From Lysinibacillus xylanilyticus (GTDB lineage: Bacteria; Bacillota; Bacilli; Bacillales_A; Planococcaceae), in contig NZ_LFXJ01000003.1 in the NCBI RefSeq assembly GCF_001183605.1, positions 42,574 to 106,573 on the forward strand: 64,000 nt of DNA, written 5' to 3'. The first letter of the stretch is position 1, and every line of letters starts with the position of its first letter. Both the position numbers and the translations under genes were made by a program. Under the pieces are notes generated by a model that had not been told where the DNA came from, did not search any database, and worked only from the letters and a program-made list of their open reading frames with translations. Of the stretch, positions 50,810 to 59,426 are shown piece after piece.

Positions 50810-52747
50810 ATGAAAGAGGTGAGTGCTATCGTCATACAATATGAAATTCTCCAAGATCAATGTACGAAATTAAAAGCTTTATGCTTGGTTAAATTGGCTA
50901 AAAATTTACAGGATGCTAGCTCGCTCGCCATTCCAAAGCCAGCTCTATCTCTTCAAAAATCACTCCTAGTACTAGAGGAAATTTTATATGAGCTTTATAA
51001 GCTAGAAATGAATTCAGAGCCGAAGCTAAAAAATATTCGATCATTACTCAATAATCGTAGCTTTGTTGCAAAAATTCATCCACGTCGCATTTATTTATTA
51101 ATGAATCTTGTAAGCAAAATGACTTCTAGTAATAGAAGTGAAGTTGTGGAGGCAAAGGCAGCAAAAATTGTTCTAGATTATATAAGTGATATTGTAGAAT
51201 GGTTTATCGATCGCTATGACCGTACCTTAAGGGCAAAATTAATGCGCAAAGGTTCCAGCTTTGAAGATATAACTTCGGCTTTTGAAATAATTACGCTGCT
51301 TCAAGATGACCAATCAACCGAGGCATATAAAAGTGCTGCAGACTGGTTTGAGCTTGCCGCAAAACAAGGGAATGCAAGTGCTCAATATAATTTAGGCGCT
51401 CTTTATAATCAAGGGCGTGGTGTTAAGAAAGACTATGCAGTCGCAAAAATGTGGTATGAACGCGCCGCTGAACAAAAGGATGCAAACGCGCTTTATAGCT
51501 TAGGCGTGCTTTATCATTTAGGTCATGGTGTTGTACAAAATTATGAGGAAGCCGCTCAATATTATCAAGCTGCTGCAAATTTAGAAAACGCAGATGCACA
51601 GTACAATCTAGGAGTCCTATACAATCAAGGACTCGGTATGCCTCTAAACTTTGCCGAGGCAGCAAAATGGTACATGTTAGCAGCCAATCAAGGGAATACA
51701 AGTGCTCAAAATAATCTTGGATTCCTTTACCATAATGGAACTGGTGTCGAGCAAAGCTATGAGGAAGCTATAGCCTATTTTGAAATGGCAGCATTAGCAG
51801 GTGATGCAAGTGCTCAATATAATCTTGGCTATATGTACCTTAAAGGTCGTGGCATCTCGCAAAATTTGGAAGAAGCTGTGAGATGGTTCCATCTAGCTGC
51901 ACTTCAAGACCATACAAATGCAGAATTTCAATTGGCCATGCTATATAACACTGGTCAAGGTATTCCTCAAGATCACCTAGAGGCTATAAAATGGTTTAAG
52001 CTCGCAGCACATAAAGGACACTTGAATGCCCAATATTGTCTTGGCGTACTCTATGTCAAAGAAAACGATATAACTTTAGCTGAAAAATGGTTGCAGTTAG
52101 CTGCTAACAATGGACATATAAGTGCAGGTTTTGAGCTTGGACGTATTTATGTATACCATCTCCAGCAACTAGAGAAGGCTCTCCCTTACTTCAAAGCAGC
52201 TGCTGAAAAGGGCTATGCTGATGCTCAATACGAGCTCGGATTATTATACGAAGCTGAATTGAATTATGATAAAGCAGTAAAATGGTGGAGAGCCGCTACT
52301 GATCAGTCCCATATTCAGTCTGAATACCAATTAGGATTATTATATGAGCATGGATTGGGGATCGAGCAGGACTTAGAAGAGGCACGACGCTGCTATCGAC
52401 TAGCAGCCATCCAAGGACATTCAGGTGCTCAATATCAGCTCGGTAATTTATTTGATAAGGGCAAAGGTGTCGAACAGGATTATACTGAGGCTGCAAAATG
52501 GATTGAACAAGCTGCCGCTAAGGGACATGCCAAAGCACAATATCAATTAGCTCAAATGCACAGTCAAGGACAAGGGGTACCGAAGGATTTTGCGAAGGCT
52601 GCCCAACTGTATCGACTGGCAGCCAATCAAGGGCACCAAAAAGCGCAATTCCAGCTTGGTATGCTTTACAAAAAAGGACACGGTGTTGCACAGGATTATA
52701 CTGAGGCAACAAAATGGCTTAAGAAATCACTTGAAAATATGAAATAA
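50810..52747 (+). CDS. Sel1/TPR-like repeat protein
   Basis: 645 residues. The first ~165 form a helical domain of unknown type, followed by about 13 Sel1-like repeats of ~36 residues (AQYNLGALYNQGRGV-type units from about residue 180 to the end; one unit near residue 420 is shorter). Sel1 repeats build a solenoid for protein-protein contacts, often as signalling adaptors. No signal peptide or membrane helix, so cytosolic. The ATG has only a weak ribosome site. Single gene, possibly expressed from promoter elements inside the repeat before it. Confidence 0.9.
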   Translation: MKEVSAIVIQYEILQDQCTKLKALCLVKLAKNLQDASSLAIPKPALSLQKSLLVLEEILYELYKLEMNSEPKLKNIRSLLNNRSFVAKIHPRRIYLLMNLVSKMTSSNRSEVVEAKAAKIVLDYISDIVEWFIDRYDRTLRAKLMRKGSSFEDITSAFEIITLLQDDQSTEAYKSAADWFELAAKQGNASAQYNLGALYNQGRGVKKDYAVAKMWYERAAEQKDANALYSLGVLYHLGHGVVQNYEEAAQYYQAAANLENADAQYNLGVLYNQGLGMPLNFAEAAKWYMLAANQGNTSAQNNLGFLYHNGTGVEQSYEEAIAYFEMAALAGDASAQYNLGYMYLKGRGISQNLEEAVRWFHLAALQDHTNAEFQLAMLYNTGQGIPQDHLEAIKWFKLAAHKGHLNAQYCLGVLYVKENDITLAEKWLQLAANNGHISAGFELGRIYVYHLQQLEKALPYFKAAAEKGYADAQYELGLLYEAELNYDKAVKWWRAATDQSHIQSEYQLGLLYEHGLGIEQDLEEARRCYRLAAIQGHSGAQYQLGNLFDKGKGVEQDYTEAAKWIEQAAAKGHAKAQYQLAQMHSQGQGVPKDFAKAAQLYRLAANQGHQKAQFQLGMLYKKGHGVAQDYTEATKWLKKSLENMK

Positions 52748-52769
52748 AGGGATTATAAGCATAGAGTGG

Positions 52770-53035
52770 GGTTAGGCGCTTTCTTTGAGACGTTCGTTGA
52801 GCCACTTCACCCAAGGGGCTCGTTCCACTCAACTTATCCACATGACATACGTTTTAACAGAATGTCGCCCACCTTTTTAGTTTTATTGACCAACTTTCAT
52901 GTTTTATCGACCAACTTTTAATTTTTATCACCCAACTTCTGAATTTTATCGACATTCACCTTGCAAAGAGTAAAAAAAGATTCACACACAAAACTGTGTG
53001 TCAGCCTCCACTCCAATCAACTTATATGTATGACA
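52770..53035. repeat. Repeat block: truncated family A joined to one diverged 233-bp-type unit
   Basis: GGCGCTTTCTTTGAGACGTTCGTTGAGCC (family A type) runs into CAACTTATCCACATGACATACG, then the same ~20-bp motif series (TTTATCGACCAACTTTTAAT) and the GATTCACACACAAAACTGTG hairpin half seen at 4131-5085, ending CCTCCACTCCAATCAAC. The 3' hairpin arm is cut off. Nothing else was seen in 52748-53098. Confidence 0.7.
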
Positions 53036-53098
53036 TATGTTTTAACAAAAGTCATCCCTAACTTGTAGTAATGACCGAATAAAGCTGTTCTTCCTAAA

Positions 53099-53142
53099 AA
53101 ATACCGTGTCACCTCCTAACAACGGCAGTGACACGGTATTTT
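53099..53142. terminator. Intrinsic terminator of the oxidase-like gene
   Basis: 12-bp stem ATACCGTGTCAC (53101-53112) / GTGACACGGTAT (53128-53139) flanked by A and T runs; lies right after the stop codon of the minus-strand gene. Confidence 0.85.
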
Positions 53143-53547
53143 CTAGTTTTTCATTTCTTCTTTTTGGTTTACCATAAATGTTACAGCGATGAATAAAGCA
53201 AAGCTAATTAATAGCGTTGTTCCACCAATGATAAAGAAAACCGTTGTAAATGTTCTGCTAAAACTAAATGGATTTAGATTGTAGAACCACATGCCTAGTG
53301 TTAAGCCAAAAACACCGAGAATAGCTGTCCAACCATGTGCTGTCACTAATTTTTGCGATTTCACTTTAAAGGCCCGATAGAAAATACCCCATGCAAACAT
53401 ACTTAACCAACCTACGAGTAAAATATGTGCATGTATCGGTCTATATTCATAACTACCTGAGCCAGACATATGTGAGCCTAGATATGTACCAAATAAGGCA
53501 AAAATTGCAGCAAGACGAATAAGGCGTATACTCCATTTTTGTTCCAA
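53143..53547 (-). CDS. Small cytochrome-oxidase-subunit-I-like membrane protein
   Basis: 134 residues from the TTG at 53547 behind AGGGGGGG; a TTG at 53574 would give 143. Four transmembrane helices. The segment RPIHAHILLVGWLSMFAWG has the His-x-His of heme-copper oxidase subunit I proteins (helix II-like), and a second His lies in VTAHGWTAILGVFG. It is far too short for a full oxidase, so it is a b-type-heme-binding relative or a domain-sized homologue of unknown function. Single gene. Confidence 0.78.
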   Translation of the reverse strand: MEQKWSIRLIRLAAIFALFGTYLGSHMSGSGSYEYRPIHAHILLVGWLSMFAWGIFYRAFKVKSQKLVTAHGWTAILGVFGLTLGMWFYNLNPFSFSRTFTTVFFIIGGTTLLISFALFIAVTFMVNQKEEMKN

Positions 53548-53623
53548 ACGATAACCCCCCCTAAGCTTTTTCAACTTAGTTAGCAGTTTATCTCGCGAAC
53601 ATGAACTTTACATGAACTCCTCA

Positions 53624-54997
53624 TTACAGTTTTGGTAAGTGGACACGCACTTTTGTACCTGAATTCATAACACTTTCCATATGAACCGTTCCTCCGTGTA
53701 ACTCAGAAATTTGCTTCACGATGGCTAGTCCAAGACCAGTTCCTTGCTTTGTTCTGGAAGTATCTACTCTATAAAAGCGATCAAATACCTTTTGTAGTTC
53801 TTCGGCAGTCATTCCTATGCCACTATCCTCAATAAGCACTTCAACTGAAGTTGAGGATTCTTGCAAGTGAATATGAATCTCTCCACCATCGACATTATAT
53901 TTAATGGCATTCGTCAATAAATTATCCCAAACATTTTGTAATAGCCCAGCATCACCATCATATGTTACTGGTTCAATTTGATACGATAATTGTACATTTG
54001 CTTCTTCAAGCTGCCAGCGGTATTTCCTTACGGTTTCCTTTAATTGCTCATCTAAACGATAAGATTCACGCTTTAACAACCTTGTAGATTGATCTAGTGA
54101 CGTTAGTAAAAGTAATTGCTTAGTTAATGTCGACATACGCTTCGTTTCTAGCTCAATAATCGTTGTATATTCTTGCCTTTCCTTGTCGGTCAGCAAGGGA
54201 TTCTTTAATAAATCTACATAGCCTTGAATATTTAACAATGGCGACTGAAAATCATGGGATACATTACTTATAAACTCTTTACGTATTCGATCATTTTCCT
54301 GTAATTTTTCAGTCATGACATTAAAGCTAACCGCTAATTGTCCAATTTCATCTGCTCGATCTATTTCAAGCAGCGTATCGAATTTTTCATATGCAAGCTG
54401 ATGTGTTGCCTCTGTTAGTTGTGTAATAGGGCGAATTAGAGCCTTAGCGAAAAGTAGCATTGCCAATAGACTAAGTACTGTCATCGTAAGCATAAGTCCA
54501 CCAAGTATCGTATGCACTTCAGAGAACAACAAGCGAATATCCGGTCTAATGAACAGTGCATACTGCTTATTTTCATAAGTAAACGGCACACCTATCGTAT
54601 TAATTAACTCATTCGCAAAAAAGCCTGTCACAAAAGTCTCTTTTGGAAAATCACGCATACCATGATAAATTTCCCCGTTTAAAACATGCTTGACTGTATT
54701 GGACGGTAGAGTTTTATCACGATACTTACCTCCGAAGAAATGCCCTTCGTTACCGTTGGTTGCATAAATTTGATAACCTATTTCACCAAGAGTCGTTAAA
54801 TAATTATCTAAATCGTCAGGCTTTGACGACTCAATGTATTTCGCAATATCCTGTGCAATCTTCACATTTTTAGCATCATTTTTTTCCTTCACAACTTGAT
54901 GATAATAAGTATTTGTCGCTAAAAAGCCGATACACAAGCTACCAATCATAACGAGCATCGTCGTCACAACAAATTTGCTATATAACGTTTTCATCAT
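53624..54997 (-). CDS. Sensor histidine kinase
   Basis: 457 residues: helix 1 (about 13-33), an extracellular sensor domain (about 35-165), helix 2 (about 165-188), HAMP (about 190-240), HisKA with ISNVSHDFQSPLLNIQGYV, then N-box QNVWDNLLTNAIKYN, G1 IEDSGIGMT and G2 GTGLGLAIV. The H-box has Gln-Ser (HDFQSPL) where most kinases have HDLRTPL, a known subgroup. It overlaps the response regulator gene by 4 bp and acts with it. Confidence 0.95.
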   Translation of the reverse strand: MMKTLYSKFVVTTMLVMIGSLCIGFLATNTYYHQVVKEKNDAKNVKIAQDIAKYIESSKPDDLDNYLTTLGEIGYQIYATNGNEGHFFGGKYRDKTLPSNTVKHVLNGEIYHGMRDFPKETFVTGFFANELINTIGVPFTYENKQYALFIRPDIRLLFSEVHTILGGLMLTMTVLSLLAMLLFAKALIRPITQLTEATHQLAYEKFDTLLEIDRADEIGQLAVSFNVMTEKLQENDRIRKEFISNVSHDFQSPLLNIQGYVDLLKNPLLTDKERQEYTTIIELETKRMSTLTKQLLLLTSLDQSTRLLKRESYRLDEQLKETVRKYRWQLEEANVQLSYQIEPVTYDGDAGLLQNVWDNLLTNAIKYNVDGGEIHIHLQESSTSVEVLIEDSGIGMTAEELQKVFDRFYRVDTSRTKQGTGLGLAIVKQISELHGGTVHMESVMNSGTKVRVHLPKL

Positions 54998-55665
54998 GCA
55001 ATAACCTCAAGCTTATAGCCGACGCCACGCACCGTTGTAATCTCAACACCTGGTTCATAACGATGCAGACGCTCACGAATCCGCTTCACATGCGTATTTA
55101 AAGTCTGCTCATCTCCATCGTAGTCATAGCCCCACACTTGCTCCATAATAAAACTACGTGTAAACACCTGATTCGGACGGGATGCTAGTAATGCCAATAG
55201 TTCAAATTCCTTTAAAGGCAGAACGAGTGTCTCTTCCCCAATGACAACCTCAAAGCTTCGACGATCAATAACGAGCCTACCCACCTTGATGGTTACCTGA
55301 TTTTTCTTATCGAGTCTACGCAATATTGCGGCTATGCGAAACAGCAATTCTTTAGGTTCAAAAGGCTTCACAACATAGTCGTCTGAGCCTGCCAAAAACC
55401 CTCGTTCCTTGTCCTCAAGCTCGCCTTTTGCTGTTAATAACAATACTGGAATATCGTAATCCTGGCTCAATGTCTCTGTTAATGTATAACCATCCATTCC
55501 CGGCATCATAACATCAACAACAGCCAAATCAGGCAAGTTTCCTTCAAGTAATTTAAGGGCCTGTTGTCCGTTCTCCGCCTGTATTACCTGATAGCCCTCT
55601 CTTGTCAGATAAATATTCACTAGTTGTAAAATATGTACATCATCATCTACAACGAGAATTTTCAT
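54994..55665 (-). CDS. OmpR/PhoB-family response regulator
   Basis: 223 residues. Receiver domain with acidic pocket DDD at 7-9, phosphoacceptor Asp51 (VVDVMMPGMDG), Thr (LLLTAKG) and Lys (VVKPFEP), then a winged-helix DNA-binding domain (LKEFELLALLASRPNQVFTR, LNTHVKRIRERLHRYE). It partners the overlapping kinase. Targets unknown; neighbouring genes are not obviously linked. Confidence 0.96.
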   Translation of the reverse strand: MKILVVDDDVHILQLVNIYLTREGYQVIQAENGQQALKLLEGNLPDLAVVDVMMPGMDGYTLTETLSQDYDIPVLLLTAKGELEDKERGFLAGSDDYVVKPFEPKELLFRIAAILRRLDKKNQVTIKVGRLVIDRRSFEVVIGEETLVLPLKEFELLALLASRPNQVFTRSFIMEQVWGYDYDGDEQTLNTHVKRIRERLHRYEPGVEITTVRGVGYKLEVIA

Positions 55666-55792
55666 TCAGGTCTACCTCCATCCAACTTGTTTACTTTTAA
55701 CAAAAAATCCGCTCCATTCCGCGGACGTCAAGTTATCAGAAAGGATTCCGGACGTAATGCCGGGGTATTATTGATAACTCCATTTTTTCATA

Positions 55793-56890
55793 TTATAACG
55801 AAAAGAAAGAAATAAATAGCAATATAAGTAACGGCAAACCAATTACGATATAGCCTCGTGGATTTGCAAAGTTCATCGTCCAGCCTACCCCAAAGCGTTT
55901 CTCTACAAAAACGGAAGGATCTTGACGATTCACATAAATTAATCCGCCCTTCCAATAGCGATCCTCATCAACATCCATTACTTCTGAAACGACATTGTCT
56001 CCATAGTTCACCCTCAGCTTACGTTTTTTCCATGCGTAGACAAGGGCTGAGCCCAGAACAAGCAATAAAAACAAAATAAATACCGGTAATAGCCATTTTC
56101 CTGTAGTCATTGAAGGATGGATATTGCTTAGCTGTAATACTGTAAATAATATAGTAAAACCATAGCTTAATAACATAATGCTCCAGCTCATATACTTTCG
56201 ACTTTTTAGCTGATCTTCCAATGATTCTTCTTTACGATTAACAGCCAACTTGATTGCTGAACGTTTTATAGAATCTACAGTTCCCCACATCATACATTGC
56301 ACCATCAGCATAACAAGCGGCAGTGAAACCGCCGTAAAATATGTTTTGCTTCTCCAAGAATCCGCTTCACCGCTAGGTCCCCAATGTACCGTAATGTGAT
56401 CTGGGATTTGGTCATAATGGCGGAACGTAAAGATAATTAGAAACACCGTAACACCAAATGGGATTACATAAAATGGCCAAGGGAGCATTTCATCACGACT
56501 ACGAGCCGTTAAGTCGACTGCACGAACTTGTTTTATATTTAGGCCCCATTGCTCTTCCTTTTTAAGTTTTAAAACCTTTTGATGGTTTTTCCAATATAAT
56601 GTCATACTGACTGCAAGCATTGCAAATAAGCATCCTAGCAGTAAAATACTTTGCATGAACTCAGATTGTGCAAAGTAATAATAGCAAACAATCATCATCA
56701 TTAATAACATGACACCCGATATTCCAACGAATTGAGCATACTGCTTTTTCATATTACGTAATGCGGGATGTTTTACATTTTGTTCAGGTACAGTAACGCC
56801 AAAAATAATTGTCTCACGTACTATATATGGCACAAAAACTTGTAGAGCTAATGTTATGAAGTAGACAGTTGAAAAAACGCCAAGTAGCAT
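55793..56890 (-). CDS. DUF1648/DUF5808-domain membrane protein
   Basis: 365 residues, about eight transmembrane helices. The central motif DQIPDHITVHWGPSGEADSW is the DUF1648 signature (also found in SdpI-type proteins), and the C-terminal WKGGLIYVNRQDPSVFVEKR, then FGVGWTMNF, is DUF5808. Function unknown; SdpI relatives act in immunity or signalling at the membrane. It follows the GntR-type regulator gene by 3 bp, so the pair is a regulated unit. Confidence 0.88.
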   Translation of the reverse strand: MLLGVFSTVYFITLALQVFVPYIVRETIIFGVTVPEQNVKHPALRNMKKQYAQFVGISGVMLLMMMIVCYYYFAQSEFMQSILLLGCLFAMLAVSMTLYWKNHQKVLKLKKEEQWGLNIKQVRAVDLTARSRDEMLPWPFYVIPFGVTVFLIIFTFRHYDQIPDHITVHWGPSGEADSWRSKTYFTAVSLPLVMLMVQCMMWGTVDSIKRSAIKLAVNRKEESLEDQLKSRKYMSWSIMLLSYGFTILFTVLQLSNIHPSMTTGKWLLPVFILFLLLVLGSALVYAWKKRKLRVNYGDNVVSEVMDVDEDRYWKGGLIYVNRQDPSVFVEKRFGVGWTMNFANPRGYIVIGLPLLILLFISFFSL

Positions 56891-56893
56891 TTA

Positions 56894-57289
56894 CTACACC
56901 CCTTCTGCAGGTATTTGCAAATCAGAAAATACCTTTTTTATCATGTGCTCGATTTGTTCAGCTGTTGCGCCGAGCACCATTCCTTCTACCACAACAGGCT
57001 TTAAGTTTTTTTCAATTTGTTGTAATTGTTCAGTAGTTAACGCTCGCTCCTCTGCTGAACGAATAATAGCACCTGATTTGGCTCTAATTGTAATGATCCC
57101 CTTTTCCTCTAGCTCATGATAGCTTTTATTAACCGTGTGCATATTTACGCCTAGATCAGCTGCTAAATTACGTACAGACGGCAAGGTATCTCCTGGCTTC
57201 ATTTCCCCTCTTGCAATCCCTTCCATAATTTTTCGAGTTACCTGTTCATAGATTGGTACATCAGACTGTGGTTCTATTTGAATAAACAT
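56894..57289 (-). CDS. GntR-family regulator (YtrA type)
   Basis: 131 residues from the ATG at 57289 behind GGAGATG; the longer frame has no ribosome site. Winged helix with VPIYEQVTRKIMEGIARGEM and LPSVRNLAADLGVNMHTVNK, then a short C-terminal tail without a ligand domain, as in YtrA-type regulators that control membrane-protein genes. A palindrome just upstream is a likely autoregulatory operator. Confidence 0.92.
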   Translation of the reverse strand: MFIQIEPQSDVPIYEQVTRKIMEGIARGEMKPGDTLPSVRNLAADLGVNMHTVNKSYHELEEKGIITIRAKSGAIIRSAEERALTTEQLQQIEKNLKPVVVEGMVLGATAEQIEHMIKKVFSDLQIPAEGV

Positions 57290-57308
57290 TACTATCATCT
57301 CCATAATT

Positions 57309-57327
57309 GTTATACAGATAATATAAC
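57309..57327 (-). promoter_or_regulatory. Candidate GntR operator
   Basis: Inverted repeat GTTATA (57309-57314) / TATAAC (57322-57327) with a 7-base centre, 20 bp upstream of the regulator start codon, well placed for autorepression. Confidence 0.5.
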
Positions 57328-57362
57328 AAATAATCATTCTTTATGCATAATGAAAGGGACAA

Positions 57363-58250
57363 TTATAAAGAGTTCTTAACAGTTTCAATAAACTTTTGCA
57401 CAAGTACACTATGCTTTTCATTCTTTCTAGTACAAATTGCAATTTTATGATTAATATGAACATCCTTTACATAAACCCTCGCCAATTGCCTACTATCAAC
57501 ATACTCTCGAACTGCTAGTGACGAAATAAAATTTGCGCCATAGCCGGTCATAACTGAACGGATCGTTTCATTTATTCCATTAAATTGTAGTGCGATTTTA
57601 GGTGGCTTGACTTGATACGTTTGACATAAAGAAAAAAGATGCTCTCTCATTGAACTTCCTTCTTCACGCATAATAAAAGGCTCTTTCATCATGTCAGCAA
57701 GTGAAATGTACTGATTTGCATAAGGATGATCAGGTGCGACTACAAACCATAATTCATCCTCAAAAAGCTCCTCCCACTCTACTTCTTCCGGTCTTTCTAA
57801 AATACCACCACCATAAATAGCAATATCAGCTTTATACTGTATTAATTGCTCAAAGGCATCTTTGGTGTTAGTAGTCGTAATAACTAAATTTACGTCTTCA
57901 TTTGCCCCTTTAAAGGTAGCTGCCCACTTAGGAATTAGAAAATTAGCTGGTAAGTATGTTGCAACTATATGTATTGTTCCTGCTTTAGCAAGACGATAAT
58001 CTTCAATGAATGAATTAATATGTTCTTCAAGCGTAACAAGATTTTTTGCTTTTTCTGCTAAAACCTCCCCAAATTCAGTTAATACCACGCCCCGCCCTTG
58101 TTGCTTAAATAATTGAATCCCAATCTCATGCTCAAATTTTTTTATTTGGCTTGAAACTGCTGGCTGACTAATACGAAGTAATTCTGCCGCTTTCGTGAAA
58201 CTACCTGTAGTAGCAACTTGATAAAACAATTTTAATCCATGAATATTCAC
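57363..58250 (-). CDS. LysR-family transcriptional regulator
   Basis: 295 residues from the GTG at 58250 (GGGGTG five bases before); a GTG at 58265 is also open. N-terminal helix-turn-helix (TGSFTKAAELLRISQPAVSS, QLFKQQGRGVVLTEFG), then a two-lobe effector domain (about 90-295) as in CysL/CidR-like members. Divergent from the O-methyltransferase gene with a shared ~125-bp regulator region, so it most likely controls it. Confidence 0.93.
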   Translation of the reverse strand: MNIHGLKLFYQVATTGSFTKAAELLRISQPAVSSQIKKFEHEIGIQLFKQQGRGVVLTEFGEVLAEKAKNLVTLEEHINSFIEDYRLAKAGTIHIVATYLPANFLIPKWAATFKGANEDVNLVITTTNTKDAFEQLIQYKADIAIYGGGILERPEEVEWEELFEDELWFVVAPDHPYANQYISLADMMKEPFIMREEGSSMREHLFSLCQTYQVKPPKIALQFNGINETIRSVMTGYGANFISSLAVREYVDSRQLARVYVKDVHINHKIAICTRKNEKHSVLVQKFIETVKNSL

Positions 58251-58280
58251 GATTTCACCCCACACCTATAATCTTTAGTT

Positions 58281-58319
58281 ATGAATTAATAATAATAATA
58301 TATTTTTATTATGATTCAT
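58281..58319. promoter_or_regulatory. Candidate LysR binding region
   Basis: An AT-rich inverted repeat ATGAAT (58281-58286) / ATTCAT (58314-58319) with inner ATAATAATA / TTATTAT arms lies between the divergent regulator and methyltransferase genes. Position fits; specificity is unproven. Confidence 0.35.
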
Positions 58320-58375
58320 CCTATCATACACTTTACATGCAAGCTTGCAAAAAAATACGAAACGGGGACTGTTTA

Positions 58376-59041
58376 ATGACCAATTTAAATATTTGGAACA
58401 ATGTAGATGAGTACTTTATGGAAAAACTAATACCGGCAGACACAGAACTTGAAGCAGTATTACAAGCTAATAAAGCAGCTGGTATTCCGGAGATTGATGT
58501 ATCGCCTACTCAAGGCAAACTATTGTATTTACTAGCTAAAATAAAAGAGGCAAAAAACATCTTAGAAGTTGGAACACTTGGTGGCTATAGTAGTATTTGG
58601 ATGGCACGTGCCCTTCCTAACGAGGGTAAAGTTTACACTCTAGAAATTGATCCCGAGTATGCATCAGTAGCCAAAGAAAATATTAAAAGAGCTGGCTGTG
58701 AACATAAAGTTGAAATTATAGTCGGAAAGGCATTAGATACATTACCTATTTTGAAAAAAGCAGGGCAATTGTTCGATTTAATTTTTATTGATGCAGATAA
58801 GCCCAATAATCCACACTATTTAAAGTGGGCATTAGAATTAGCTAAACCAGGAACAATAATCATCGCTGATAATGTAGTGCGTGAAGGCGCTGTAATTGAT
58901 GAAATAAATGTAGATGAAAGGGTACAAGGTGTGCGACGATTTATGGATTTATTGCAAGAAGAATCTCAACTTGAATCTACAGCTATACAAACAGTTGGCA
59001 ATAAAGGCTATGATGGCTTTGTGCTCGCCGTAGTTAAATAA
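58376..59041 (+). CDS. SAM-dependent O-methyltransferase (class I, CCoAOMT-like)
   Basis: 221 residues from the ATG at 58376 behind GGGGAC; the frame from 58337 has no ribosome site. SAM-binding motif ILEVGTLGGYSSIWMARALP, acidic VYTLEIDPEYASVAKEN, metal/catalytic IFIDADKPNN and IIIADNVVREG, characteristic of the catechol/caffeoyl-CoA O-methyltransferase family. Likely methylates a catechol-type compound. Divergent LysR regulator suggests inducible control. Confidence 0.93.
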   Translation: MTNLNIWNNVDEYFMEKLIPADTELEAVLQANKAAGIPEIDVSPTQGKLLYLLAKIKEAKNILEVGTLGGYSSIWMARALPNEGKVYTLEIDPEYASVAKENIKRAGCEHKVEIIVGKALDTLPILKKAGQLFDLIFIDADKPNNPHYLKWALELAKPGTIIIADNVVREGAVIDEINVDERVQGVRRFMDLLQEESQLESTAIQTVGNKGYDGFVLAVVK

Positions 59042-59046
59042 TTGAA

Positions 59047-59080
59047 AAAGGAGATGTCTCAAAGACATCTCCTTTCAACA
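59047..59080 (+). terminator. Intrinsic terminator of the methyltransferase gene
   Basis: 13-bp perfect stem AAAGGAGATGTCT (59047-59059) / AGACATCTCCTTT (59063-59075) with a CAA loop. Little T-run beyond the stem. Confidence 0.8.
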
Positions 59081-59426
59081 ATAGCTATTTCGTAACTATT
59101 GCAAATGCATCATGAATTTCATCAACTACCGGTGTCGGTCAAAGAACATTTTTTAGAAGATAAAAAAATGCCTTACAAGCTCCCCATCTAAGCTCGTAAG
59201 ACATCATTACCCCTTTTAAATCTCTCTACTTTTATTAATAGACCCCTTTTTTGTAACCGTGTTCATTTTTTAGTAAGGAACGGGGGAACAGACCCCGCCC
59301 GTTACAATAGTGGAATAAGGTGGACTCCATTCGAGTTTAGTCCACATCAATTTAGGAAAGTTGGATATGTTCGTTTAGTAGATTCGTATCTCAAATCAAT
59401 TTCTTTCAGCGATTGCTGAAAGGGAG
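59081..59426. other. Intergenic region with structured GC-rich island
   Basis: No gene seen. Contains nested arms TTGTAAC (59251-59257) / GTTACAA (59301-59307) around AACGGG/CCCGTT and a GGGG-GAACAGA-CCCC hairpin, a REP-like structure. Just before the aceB stop is CTTTCAGC-GATT-GCTGAAAG (59403-59422), which may be the aceBA terminator or a family C tail. Confidence 0.5.
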
